NCBI RefSeq assembly: GCF_900100345.1
Contig: NZ_FMTT01000013.1
Location: forward strand, 1-64,000
Reading direction: 5' to 3'
From: Paenibacillus tianmuensis
GTDB lineage: Bacteria > Bacillota > Bacilli > Paenibacillales > NBRC-103111
Length of the DNA: 64,000 nucleotides
This document shows positions 26,668 through 34,873 of this stretch, piece by piece. Under the pieces are notes generated by a model. It worked only from the letters and a program-made list of their open reading frames with translations. It did no database searches and was not told where the DNA came from. A program made the position numbers and the translations under genes. The number at the start of each line of letters is the position of its first letter. Positions within the stretch are counted from its first letter, which is position 1.

Positions 26668-26723
26668 AAAGCTGAGAAAGACCACAGACTTGCATGGGTC
26701 CGAAGCTTTCTCAGTTTCTTTTT
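26668..26723. terminator. Terminator between globin and NarK-PAS genes
   Basis: CTGAGAAAG (26672-26680) pairs with CTTTCTCAG (26706-26714), followed by TTTCTTTTTT on the plus strand. It serves the globin gene and may also act on the converging transporter gene. Confidence 0.75.
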
Positions 26724-28225
26724 TATTTATTTCTCAGCTCAGAAATGTCGCTGAACATCCCCGCGTAATGTTTTACTTCGCCGGCGTCGTTTTTAATTGC
26801 GCTGATCGTAAGCCATTGCAGGTACTCTTCGCCGTTTTTCCTCCGGTTCCATATTTCGCCCTGCCAGAAGCCTTTCTCTTTGATCGTGTTCCACATCGCG
26901 GCATAAAAATCCGACGGCTGTTTGTCTGATTTTAAAATGCGTGGATTTTCCCCAACGACTTCCTCCTGCGTATAGCCGGTCACTTTGGTGAACGCCGGAT
27001 TCACCTGCCGGATCGTGCCCTTCAAATCTGTGATAAGAATGGCTTCCGCCGTATTTTCAATAACTTCCGTAGCCAACCGAAGCCGGTCTTGGTAATACAT
27101 CCAAAACACAAGGACAAGGCTGACCAAAGCAAACTCGGACAAGGCCATGAATCCGATTGCATAATGGCCCGTCAAGCTGAGAAGCGAAGCGAGAATCAGC
27201 GGCGGGAAAAATCCCCCGAGGCCGCCCATGGCGGAAACGATACCGTTCACCAGCCCGGCCTGCTTCAGGAAATAGAGAGGCACCAGCTTGAAAATCGTGC
27301 CGTTTCCCGTCCCTGCGCAAACCGCGATCAGCAGACAACCGACGGTATAAAGCTGAATGCCCGGCGCGAAGGAAAGCAAGATGCCGGATAAGGTCAGCCC
27401 GCCAAATACAAACATCAGAATGACGAAAGAATTGAACTTGTCGCCCAGCCATCCGCCGATCGGCCGTGCCGCTGTCGCGATCGCGATAAACATAGCCGTT
27501 CGGAAGCCCGCGTCCGCCTTGGCCAATTGGAAGTGGCTGACGAGAAAATTCGGCAAATAAATCGTGAATGCGACGAAGCAGCCGAAGGTGATAAAATAAA
27601 ACAGGCTGATCGCCCATAGCCGCGGATTGCGGTAGATTTCCTTCATCTGCTCCCGCACCGGGGTCACGACCTTCGGCTCCTTGCGGTCGCCGAGAAAAAC
27701 ATGAAGGAGGACAAATACGGCAAGCAGAATCAAATACAGTTGGACGGTGGCCGACCATCCGATCGAGCTTGCGATAACGGGAGCGCCGAACGCCGACACT
27801 GCCGTCCCAAGGTTGCCGATGCCGTACAGCCCATTCACGGAACCGTGCTTTTCCTTCGGATAATATTTCGGCAGCGAGGTAACGCCGACCGAAAATACGG
27901 CACCGCCGATGCCGAGGAAAAAACCGCCGATGAGCAGATCGACGAACGTCGTTGCCTGGCTCACATAATAGACAGGAAGCAGCAGCAGAACAAAGCTGAT
28001 GGCGAACAGCTTTCTCGCACCGTATTTATTCGTCCAGAAACCGATCGGAATGCGCAGAATCGAACCCAGAATCACGGGCACGGCCGTTACCCAAGACAGC
28101 TGTCCTGGGGTCATCGGGATGTCCGACTTGATGAAAGGCATGAGTGAAGACAGAATCACCCACACAGCAAAACCGAGAATGAGACTTACCGTTTGCAACG
28201 GCAATTGGAGCTTTCGAACATCCAT
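26723..28225 (-). CDS. NarK-like nitrate/nitrite MFS transporter fused to a PAS domain
   Basis: The 500-aa protein has twelve transmembrane helices of the nitrate/nitrite porter type (RIPIGFWTNKYGARK, GIGGAVFSVGVTSLPKYYPK, ARPIGGWLGDKFNS, GAGNGTIFKLVP-like segment near 315). Residues 384-500 are a complete PAS domain (AEAILITDLKGTIRQVNPAF, then TGYTQEEVVGENPRIL and GMFSDISE). Most NarK proteins end after helix 12, so the cytoplasmic PAS sensor is unusual and may gate transport or sense redox, heme or nitrate. No kinase or output domain follows. ATG 28225 is preferred behind GGAGGG; the frame is open to 28240. A FNR-like box lies upstream. Confidence 0.9.
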   Translation of the reverse strand: MDVRKLQLPLQTVSLILGFAVWVILSSLMPFIKSDIPMTPGQLSWVTAVPVILGSILRIPIGFWTNKYGARKLFAISFVLLLLPVYYVSQATTFVDLLIGGFFLGIGGAVFSVGVTSLPKYYPKEKHGSVNGLYGIGNLGTAVSAFGAPVIASSIGWSATVQLYLILLAVFVLLHVFLGDRKEPKVVTPVREQMKEIYRNPRLWAISLFYFITFGCFVAFTIYLPNFLVSHFQLAKADAGFRTAMFIAIATAARPIGGWLGDKFNSFVILMFVFGGLTLSGILLSFAPGIQLYTVGCLLIAVCAGTGNGTIFKLVPLYFLKQAGLVNGIVSAMGGLGGFFPPLILASLLSLTGHYAIGFMALSEFALVSLVLVFWMYYQDRLRLATEVIENTAEAILITDLKGTIRQVNPAFTKVTGYTQEEVVGENPRILKSDKQPSDFYAAMWNTIKEKGFWQGEIWNRRKNGEEYLQWLTISAIKNDAGEVKHYAGMFSDISELRNK

Positions 28226-28307
28226 CCTATTTCCCTCCACTCTTAGTCAATTGTCATCGTTCCAAATGTTCATAAAGCTCGTTTCTTTTCATTAAGGAAC
28301 ATTCTGA

Positions 28308-28350
28308 AAATAACATTTCTCGTCATTGCATCACTGTGATTTTAATCATC
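28308..28350 (-). promoter_or_regulatory. FNR-like box before NarK-PAS gene
   Basis: The sequence TGTGA-N6-TCATC (28335-28350) is one base from the FNR/CRP consensus. On the minus strand a TTATTT or TGTTAT -10 candidate lies 30-32 bp from its centre. It is weaker than the boxes at 25049 and 31197 but has the same geometry. Confidence 0.55.
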
Positions 28351-28487
28351 ATGAACCGTAACTATCCAGTGTAAAATGATTCATTTTCACAAAATGGACA
28401 CAAAATATTCGAAACCGGTATCCCGTTACCTTGTTCCCAGATGATTGTTTTCTTCGCAGGAAGGCTGCCACGTGCGCAGTTCATAGG

Positions 28488-30413
28488 TTACAGCTCTTCA
28501 ACCTTAACTCTCTTTCTCGTATTCCAGTCAAACCTTCTCGCTTTGCTCCAGAAGTTGAACTCCCCGTGATAACATCCTTCGTTATCCACCTTGATGTTTT
28601 TTCGGGATATCATCTTTACATAACCGATCACGCGGCTGAATGTGGCGATATCGTCACTGCCGCAAACCGGACAGCTCCCCATATGCTTTCCATCCTGCGC
28701 CACCAATTGCCGATTGCAGCTTAAGCAGCTTGTAAGGGTAGGCGTAAGCGTGATATAGTTAATCGGTTTTTCAAATATTTTACTGAGATATTGCGCAAGT
28801 TGGCCCGGTGCAAGCTTGCTTTCCAAAAAATGATGGAGAATGCTTCCCGAGGTGGCGTATGCCTGAAATTCCGCACTGTTTTCGATTTGTTTGAGGAAGT
28901 CTTCCTCGCTGAACGGAAGCATGCACCCGGACGTCAGGTATACGTTATCTCCGCTGCCCTGAACATAGACATCCCGCCCATGCTGTTTCCCCCATTTCAA
29001 ATCATGCCGGGCGAGCTTGATCGCGGCGTTCTCCCCAGGAGCATATTCAATCCCGCAGGCCACTTTATCCCGCACGATGAACTCATTGATGATGTCCGTC
29101 ATCGCTTGCATGAGACGATGAGCCAGCCTCTTGCCCTCCTCATTCAACAATCCGCCTTCAAAGCCCATATTATGCAATCCCTCGTGCATACCGGTCACGG
29201 CAAATACATTAAAATAGTTTTTCAGATCCTTGTTGAAGGCGAAAAACGTCGGGTACAGCTCCTTGTTTCTCTCGATCCATGCCCTTTTTGCCTGATGGCC
29301 TTGCTGCATAAGTTCCAGAACCTCTCTGATGTTATACAGAAGTACGGCTTCGTTATGTCCAAACTCCATCAGCATTCGATTCAAGTTAAGATTCAACACT
29401 TGCACGGCGCCGGTCGATCCGGTAGAGCTGCCAAAAATGCCGCTTCCGGCCCTTGAAAGCACGGACAAATCGATCTGCAGTCGGCAGCATAAACTACGGC
29501 TCGCTTCCGGATCACGCGGTTTCAACAAAGGGTTGAGTTTTTTGTAATATTCGTTTTCAAACGGTTTCGTCCGGAAGTTTTCAAAGTAGACGCCGCCCCA
29601 ATAATACATTTGCTCAAGCAAGTACAGAAACAGCTCGTCCTGTAAATTAAAGTGATCGTCAATTTGAACGGTAATTAAAGGAAACGTAAACGGAATCCCT
29701 GTTCCCGTCCCCTCTTTCATCACATCGATAATCGCTTTGTTGATCCGGTCAAAATAGATAGGCGGAATATCTTTATATTTGATATTTTTGGTAACGCCTC
29801 CGATCATGACGTATTCGTTTTTGATTTCCTCGGACGGTTTGCCGAATTCCATCGTGATGTTCGAAAATGCGGATTGCGAACCTCCGCGCAATGGCATGTT
29901 CATTTCCCATATCAAGCCTTGAAACAACTGCTTCAGCTCGTGATCCGAGTACGCTTTACCGCTATCCAATTGTTCAAAGTACAGGTAGGATGCAGATATG
30001 GTTGTCAATTGAGACAACATAACCGCGCCAGATACTTGCTGCGACATCAGAACGATGACGTTGCTAACGTGTCTTAACAACACATCCAGCTTTTTCGTCG
30101 GTTTGGAGGACAGCATATTTTTGGCCAAATTGGGGATTCCCATCATCGCGATATCTTTGCATCCGACGCTCATGCAGTATGGGCTTAATTGCTTATCGTG
30201 TATGTATACAACGCCTTCTTTATAGAGCTCCGTCAGTTTGGATGGCAATATGTGTGAAAGCAAAAATTCCTCTTCGGCAAAGTTTGTAAGATTGTGGCGC
30301 AGCAGGGGCAAAGAGTAAACGAAATTGCTATTCTCGCGTTTTAAATAGTCCGATTTTTTGTCTTCCACCTCCGAGGTGAATTTTTCGATGATTTCCTTAA
30401 AATGATTAAACAT
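28488..30413 (-). CDS. nrdD: Anaerobic ribonucleoside-triphosphate reductase NrdD
   Basis: The 641-aa glycyl-radical enzyme makes deoxynucleotides without oxygen. Seen motifs are YIHDKQLSPYC near residue 70, RGGSQSAFSNIT in the substrate-binding region, MHEGLHNMGFEGG, the zinc knuckle pair CLSC and CPVC near the C-terminus, and RVIGYV at 594-599, where Gly597 is the probable radical site. The tail after that glycine (44 residues) is longer than usual for NrdD, so the radical site should be checked. It lies downstream of nrdG in one operon, which has an FNR-like box. Confidence 0.9.
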   Translation of the reverse strand: MFNHFKEIIEKFTSEVEDKKSDYLKRENSNFVYSLPLLRHNLTNFAEEEFLLSHILPSKLTELYKEGVVYIHDKQLSPYCMSVGCKDIAMMGIPNLAKNMLSSKPTKKLDVLLRHVSNVIVLMSQQVSGAVMLSQLTTISASYLYFEQLDSGKAYSDHELKQLFQGLIWEMNMPLRGGSQSAFSNITMEFGKPSEEIKNEYVMIGGVTKNIKYKDIPPIYFDRINKAIIDVMKEGTGTGIPFTFPLITVQIDDHFNLQDELFLYLLEQMYYWGGVYFENFRTKPFENEYYKKLNPLLKPRDPEASRSLCCRLQIDLSVLSRAGSGIFGSSTGSTGAVQVLNLNLNRMLMEFGHNEAVLLYNIREVLELMQQGHQAKRAWIERNKELYPTFFAFNKDLKNYFNVFAVTGMHEGLHNMGFEGGLLNEEGKRLAHRLMQAMTDIINEFIVRDKVACGIEYAPGENAAIKLARHDLKWGKQHGRDVYVQGSGDNVYLTSGCMLPFSEEDFLKQIENSAEFQAYATSGSILHHFLESKLAPGQLAQYLSKIFEKPINYITLTPTLTSCLSCNRQLVAQDGKHMGSCPVCGSDDIATFSRVIGYVKMISRKNIKVDNEGCYHGEFNFWSKARRFDWNTRKRVKVEEL

Positions 30414-30458
30414 TCATCTGTTCCTCCCTGACTACGAATGATTTTGATTCTGTCCCGT

Positions 30459-31118
30459 TCAAGCCGGAAAATAAAACTCATTTAATTTATACACGACCTC
30501 GCTGTTGTAACGCTCCTTCAGCTCCTCGACATAGCTGCGAATTTGTTCAAAATACTCCTCGCTTAAAACAGGATATTTTACGGTGCGCACCTGACTGAAA
30601 GGACTATTGTGCCGAACGACCAATTGGATCGCCGACATCATGTTTTGAATCAGCGCAGGGGTGGGAACGACGCCGAGAACAGATTGATAGGCGGCCATAT
30701 CAGCGTTCTTATCAAAAGCATGGTACGGTAATTTCATATCGATATGAATCCCGTCAGCCAGCTCTCTCTCCAGCAAATGACGTATTTTCTCAGGAAAAGT
30801 GCCGTTCGTGTTAATGATGATTTTACCCGGGAACCGATTCCTCAGTTCTGCAAGAAACAAGGAAATTTCTGCGAGGTTCCCCATTAAAAACTCCCCGCCG
30901 CTGAAGATGACGGCATCGAATAAATATCCGTTCATCTTGATTTGTTGCAAAATATCGTTCGCCAATAAATCATGCTCATGCTTGGCTGCAACCAATTCAT
31001 CATAGTTATGGCACCCGAAGCAGTGTAAATTACAGCCGGCAAGAGAATGAATCAATAAAGAGGTGTTCCCCGGCAGATCGTCGAAAGTCCGAATCATGCT
31101 TGGATAAAATCTTAGCAC
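30459..31118 (-). CDS. nrdG: NrdG-like radical SAM activase
   Basis: The 219-aa protein has the radical SAM motif CNLHCFGC (CxxxCxxC) and the VIFSGGEFLMG segment. It should generate the glycyl radical on the adjacent NrdD, using S-adenosylmethionine. The frame is open from TTG 31142, but no ribosome binding site precedes that codon. GTG 31118, about 11 nt after GAGGAGG, gives the usual start (VLRFYPSMIRTF). The gene order activase-then-reductase is reversed compared with enterobacterial nrdDG. Confidence 0.88.
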   Translation of the reverse strand: MLRFYPSMIRTFDDLPGNTSLLIHSLAGCNLHCFGCHNYDELVAAKHEHDLLANDILQQIKMNGYLFDAVIFSGGEFLMGNLAEISLFLAELRNRFPGKIIINTNGTFPEKIRHLLERELADGIHIDMKLPYHAFDKNADMAAYQSVLGVVPTPALIQNMMSAIQLVVRHNSPFSQVRTVKYPVLSEEYFEQIRSYVEELKERYNSEVVYKLNEFYFPA

Positions 31119-31169
31119 TTCCCCACTAGCCTCCTCTCTCAAGAAACTAATTGTTGTGTTATCGAAAAT

Positions 31170-31212
31170 ATTTTATCACCATATGTAGTATATTTCGGTG
31201 ATTCGAGTCACA
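31170..31212 (-). promoter_or_regulatory. FNR-like box and -10 for nrdG-nrdD
   Basis: On the minus strand TGTGA-N6-TCACC (31197-31212) is followed by a TAAAAT -10 (31170-31175) whose centre is 32 bp from the box centre, again near -41.5. Confidence 0.75.
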
Positions 31213-31260
31213 TAAAAGAGATCGCCTTCCCTAGACGACCTCTTCTTGGAAATCCACTTG

Positions 31261-31977
31261 TTATGATTTGTTAGCGGGATGGCTCACGCGCTGGAAAAGA
31301 ATGTTGTTTTCCAAGTGGATATGCTGGAACAAATCTGATTCGAGCTCTTGCAGCTTGTGGAACGCCAGCGTGTAAGTCCGGCACGCGCCGGCCGGCAGCT
31401 CGTAATCGCTTGTGACGGCTCTCATCTCGTGCAGAAGATTGCCGACGCCGCTGTGATCCGCCTCAAGCTCCCTTATCACATTCGCCGTTTTCTCCGCAAG
31501 GGATGAGGCCGGATTGTTCTCCCATTCCCTGATTAGCGGAAAGACAGTCGCCTCCTCGGCGATCAAATGCTGCTCAAGCTCCATTTTCATCTGATGAAAA
31601 AGCATGTGAAGCTTGGCAAGCTCGCGGCGTTCCAGACCGTGTACCCGCAAAATTTTGGTGACGAATTCGCTTAACACAGGGAGCTCTCGTTGCAAATACG
31701 CGTGGTGGGTGCTGACGATATGATCGATTAACCGACTCGACGAGAGCTTGCTCCAGTCCGTGTTAGGATCGGTTCTTTTGTTCGCTTCCGCGTAGAACCG
31801 ATTCAGTTTTTCGATGAAAGCTTCTTCCTCGATGTTTTTCTGTCTTAGCGCCGTTGTCAGGGGGCGGCCTCCGCCGCAGCAAAAGTCGATGCCGTGCTCC
31901 TGAAACAAGTTGCTGGACCCGGGAAACGCGGTCACGATTTGTCCGATCGTTTCGGAACCGTTAAAAGTAATGCTCAT
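31261..31977 (-). CDS. ric: Iron-sulfur cluster repair di-iron protein (Ric/ScdA/YtfE)
   Basis: The 238-aa protein has an N-terminal ScdA domain with DFCCGGGRPL and a C-terminal hemerythrin-like four-helix bundle whose iron ligands lie in STHHAYL, EQHLIAEEATVFP, LEADHSG and LFQHIHLENNILF. Ric proteins repair Fe-S clusters damaged by NO and oxidants. That fits a locus where nitrite/NO can arise from nitrate respiration. It has its own FNR-like promoter. Confidence 0.95.
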   Translation of the reverse strand: MSITFNGSETIGQIVTAFPGSSNLFQEHGIDFCCGGGRPLTTALRQKNIEEEAFIEKLNRFYAEANKRTDPNTDWSKLSSSRLIDHIVSTHHAYLQRELPVLSEFVTKILRVHGLERRELAKLHMLFHQMKMELEQHLIAEEATVFPLIREWENNPASSLAEKTANVIRELEADHSGVGNLLHEMRAVTSDYELPAGACRTYTLAFHKLQELESDLFQHIHLENNILFQRVSHPANKS

Positions 31978-32032
31978 TGGTTTGACCTCCTTTTGACATG
32001 ACCGTTTATCCAGCGATCATGTGCTTGTCTCA

Positions 32033-32075
32033 ATTGTAGTGCAACGAGCGTAAGCCTACTGTGTTTGCAATCACG
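32033..32075 (-). promoter_or_regulatory. FNR-like box and -10 for ric
   Basis: On the minus strand CGTGA-N6-ACACA (32060-32075) is an imperfect FNR/CRP palindrome. A TACAAT -10 (32033-32038) has its centre 32 bp from that of the box, the same geometry as at nrdG. A NO-responsive CRP/FNR relative could also use it. Confidence 0.65.
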
Positions 32076-32120
32076 TTTTTTTCGGCTCTCGTTCCGCGTC
32101 TTTCCTGGCCCAAAAATGAA

Positions 32121-32162
32121 AAGTCCAAGGTTCGTTGCCGGTAAGCAACAAAACTTGGACTT
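32121..32162 (-). terminator. Terminator downstream of ywiC
   Basis: AAGTCCAAG (32121-32129) pairs with CTTGGACTT (32154-32162), with an inner GTTGC/GCAAC stem. On the minus strand it runs into TTTTCATTTTT. Confidence 0.8.
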
Positions 32163-32203
32163 CATCCAGAAAACGAAGTTGATTCAACAATCCTTCTCAC
32201 CTT

Positions 32204-32935
32204 TCATCGTTGAATGATCGCAGCGGAAAGAATGACAAACTGCACCGCACCCACAATTTCAATAATTCCCGCCTTCCAAGGACGAATCGGTTTGCCTGCG
32301 AAAGCGAAAGCCCGTGCAGCGGAAAACGCATAAGCCAGGATCATCCACGGATAGCCCCCCGCCCACAGGACGAATGGGAGCAGACCATGATACACTCGGG
32401 TGTAAGCGACCCAGCGTCTGTTTTCTCTTTCGCGGAATACCGCCTTCACAAAAAAGACGCTGCTTGTAAAATGCAAAAAGCAGAACAGAACGACCGACGC
32501 CATCATCCGGTCCCATCCTCCCCCGCCTGCCAGGTAAGCGGCGGCTCCCCCGATGCTGAATAGGAGGACGGCGCAAAGATCGTTAATCAGTGCCCTTTCG
32601 GATTTGTGTCTCGTATGCCATATGTTGACCGAAAGCAGCACAAGAAGAAGCGGGCCGAAATAGAGCAACGCCGGATGGCTGAGAAGCGGCAGCGCCAAAC
32701 AACAAGCCGCAAGCAAACCGTAAATCGTCCCCCATTTGATCCAATCCCGCCGATTCGCTTTATTTTTCATGGATTGAAGAAAAGGATAAGACGATAGATA
32801 GAGAAGCAGCCATCCCATAAATAACGGCAGATGCATCAACTGCGGCTTCCCGGCGAACATGCCGAGCAGAAAAGGAACACTGACCATGGCCCAACCGCCG
32901 TGTTCATGAGGAATCACTATACTTCGCTTCTTCAT
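32204..32935 (-). CDS. ywiC: YwiC-like membrane protein
   Basis: The 243-aa protein has about seven hydrophobic helices and opens with IPHEHGGWAMVSVPFLLGM, the signature of YwiC-like proteins. In B. subtilis ywiC lies in the anaerobic locus with narK, fnr and narGHJI. Its presence here beside nitrate-respiration genes repeats that association although narGHJI itself is absent. The molecular function is unknown; the fold resembles prenyltransferase-type membrane proteins. The start is ATG 32935. Confidence 0.85.
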   Translation of the reverse strand: MKKRSIVIPHEHGGWAMVSVPFLLGMFAGKPQLMHLPLFMGWLLLYLSSYPFLQSMKNKANRRDWIKWGTIYGLLAACCLALPLLSHPALLYFGPLLLVLLSVNIWHTRHKSERALINDLCAVLLFSIGGAAAYLAGGGGWDRMMASVVLFCFLHFTSSVFFVKAVFRERENRRWVAYTRVYHGLLPFVLWAGGYPWMILAYAFSAARAFAFAGKPIRPWKAGIIEIVGAVQFVILSAAIIQR

Positions 32936-33040
32936 GGGACAGTCGCTCCTCTCGCACCTTATTGCACAACCATCATATAATTATCGCCCCCATCCGCTCT
33001 ATGATATTATGCACATGCCTTGCAGATCGCGAGAATGTTT

Positions 33041-33814
33041 TTAGATCCCTCCGGCTACACAGGCCATTCTATCGACTTCCTTTAAATACACGAGCTTCAA
33101 ATTAATGTTATATATTTCTTTCAGCTTCTCTTCGTTTAAAATATCTGTGGCATGGCCACATTCAAATTGGCCTGACTTATCCATGATTCCGATTTTATCG
33201 TTCAACAATATGGCATGATCCGGCGTATGCGTTGTCATGATGATGCCGTAGCCTTTGTGGGCTAGCTTTTTTATGATTTCAATGGTTCGAATCTGATTTC
33301 CATAATCTAACTGTGAGGTCGGTTCATCCATTAATATGATTTTGGATTGCTGGGCAATGGCTCTGGCAATGGTAACCAGCTGTCTCTCTCCGCCACTAAG
33401 CTCCGTATACGGCTTGGCTAACAAATGACCGATCCCTATCATCTCGATGGCCTCAAGTGCCATATTGTAATCCTTGTCGGATGGCATCGAAAATGCCGAG
33501 ATATACGGCGAGCGCCCCATGACAACGAATTCCTTGACCGTGAATGCATAGGCAGGCGTATGATTTTGAGGAACATAGCCAATATTTCTTGCAAATTCAT
33601 TCATGGTATAGTCATAAATAGATTTTCCATCAAGGAAAATATCCCCCTGTTCCCCTTTAAGCAGTCTCGCTATACAGTTCAACAGGGTAGACTTGCCTGA
33701 CCCGTTGGGTCCCAAAATCGAAAGAATCTCCCCCTCGTTCAGGCTAAAGGATACATTGGAAAAAACTTTCTTTTGTTTAAATGAAAAACTTACATTGTTC
33801 ACTTCAAGTTTCAT
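33041..33814 (-). CDS. Siderophore/corrinoid-type ABC transporter ATPase
   Basis: The 257-aa ATPase of the FepC/BtuD type has Walker A GPNGSGKST, Q-loop PQNH, signature LSGGERQ, Walker B ILMDEPT and an H-loop TTHTPDHA. It powers import through the FecCD-type permease encoded just upstream (4-bp overlap). It is the last gene of a four-gene operon with a methyltransferase first. The cargo may be a siderophore, heme, cobalamin or another metal chelate. Confidence 0.93.
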   Translation of the reverse strand: MKLEVNNVSFSFKQKKVFSNVSFSLNEGEILSILGPNGSGKSTLLNCIARLLKGEQGDIFLDGKSIYDYTMNEFARNIGYVPQNHTPAYAFTVKEFVVMGRSPYISAFSMPSDKDYNMALEAIEMIGIGHLLAKPYTELSGGERQLVTIARAIAQQSKIILMDEPTSQLDYGNQIRTIEIIKKLAHKGYGIIMTTHTPDHAILLNDKIGIMDKSGQFECGHATDILNEEKLKEIYNINLKLVYLKEVDRMACVAGGI

Positions 33815-34854
33815 GTCATGTTCATCCTTTGTTTATGGAGAATCCAAAAATAAAAGGGCGCTCCCACAAGTCCCGTTAAAATACTGATGGGCAATTCTGC
33901 CGGAGAAACGATTCTTGATAGCGTATCAATCAGTAACAAAAATCCTCCTCCTATGATGATAGAAAGAGGAAATAACCTTTTATTGTCCGGCCCGATCAAC
34001 ATCCGTCCCAAATGAGGGACGATTAGCCCGATCCAACCGATGGTTCCGCTAACAGATACGGCACAAGCGGTTAAAATTGTAGATAGTACGATGACGAGAC
34101 CGCGATAAAATTCTGTATTGACGCCCAAGTTTTTAGCTTCGCTTTCTCCTAAAGCAAGGATATTGACTCTCCATCGGATGGCCAGCAGCAGCAGCATCGA
34201 GACCACCATAGGAATGGAGATCATCATTATATCGCCCTTGGAGATTTTGGCTAAGCTGCCCAGAAGCCAATAGGTGATCTCGGCAAGCTTATTCTCCGTA
34301 TCCATCATATATTTGGCCAACCCTAGTAAGGAAACCATCATTCCGTTAACGATGATTCCCCCTAAGACCAGAATGATGGTTGAGCTATTTTTCATGAACT
34401 TCGGAATCGCGCTTGTGATCATAACGGCCAATATGCCTCCGGCCAAGGAGGAGATTTGTAAACCGAATGTTCCCAAATGAAAAAGAATCGCCAAAGCAGC
34501 CCCTAGCCCTGCACCGGAAGAAACACCTAAAATGTCCGGGGAAACCAAAGGATTTCTAAAAATCCCTTGGTAAGCGGCCCCAGCCAATGCCAGTGAACCC
34601 CCGATCACGATGGAAGCGATGATCCTGGGCAATCTTAAATTCAAAATAATATTTTCAATGGTTTGATTTACATTTGACGGCTTTCCAAGCAGCTTCGACG
34701 ATAAAACATCCAGGACATCCGAAATCGGAATGCCATATCGCCCTAAGCAAAGCGCTGTGATCGAAAGGACAAACAGCAAGAGCCATAGCGTTAAAAAAAA
34801 CATGTAATCTTTAACCTTGCTGAATGAATCAGCCTTTTGCGTTATCGCTTCCAT
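33811..34854 (-). CDS. FecCD-family ABC transporter permease
   Basis: This 347-aa protein has nine to ten transmembrane helices with the BtuC/FecCD hallmarks GAAYQGIFRNPLVSPDILGVS, GTIGWIGLIVPHLGR and LLIDTLSRIVSPAELPISI. It forms the channel of the importer, apparently as a homodimer since only one permease gene is present. ATG 34854 is chosen; TTG 34884, overlapping the binding-protein gene, is also possible because AAGGGG precedes it. Confidence 0.93.
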   Translation of the reverse strand: MEAITQKADSFSKVKDYMFFLTLWLLLFVLSITALCLGRYGIPISDVLDVLSSKLLGKPSNVNQTIENIILNLRLPRIIASIVIGGSLALAGAAYQGIFRNPLVSPDILGVSSGAGLGAALAILFHLGTFGLQISSLAGGILAVMITSAIPKFMKNSSTIILVLGGIIVNGMMVSLLGLAKYMMDTENKLAEITYWLLGSLAKISKGDIMMISIPMVVSMLLLLAIRWRVNILALGESEAKNLGVNTEFYRGLVIVLSTILTACAVSVSGTIGWIGLIVPHLGRMLIGPDNKRLFPLSIIIGGGFLLLIDTLSRIVSPAELPISILTGLVGAPFYFWILHKQRMNMT

Positions 34855-34873
34855 CTTCTGCTCACCCGGTTTT

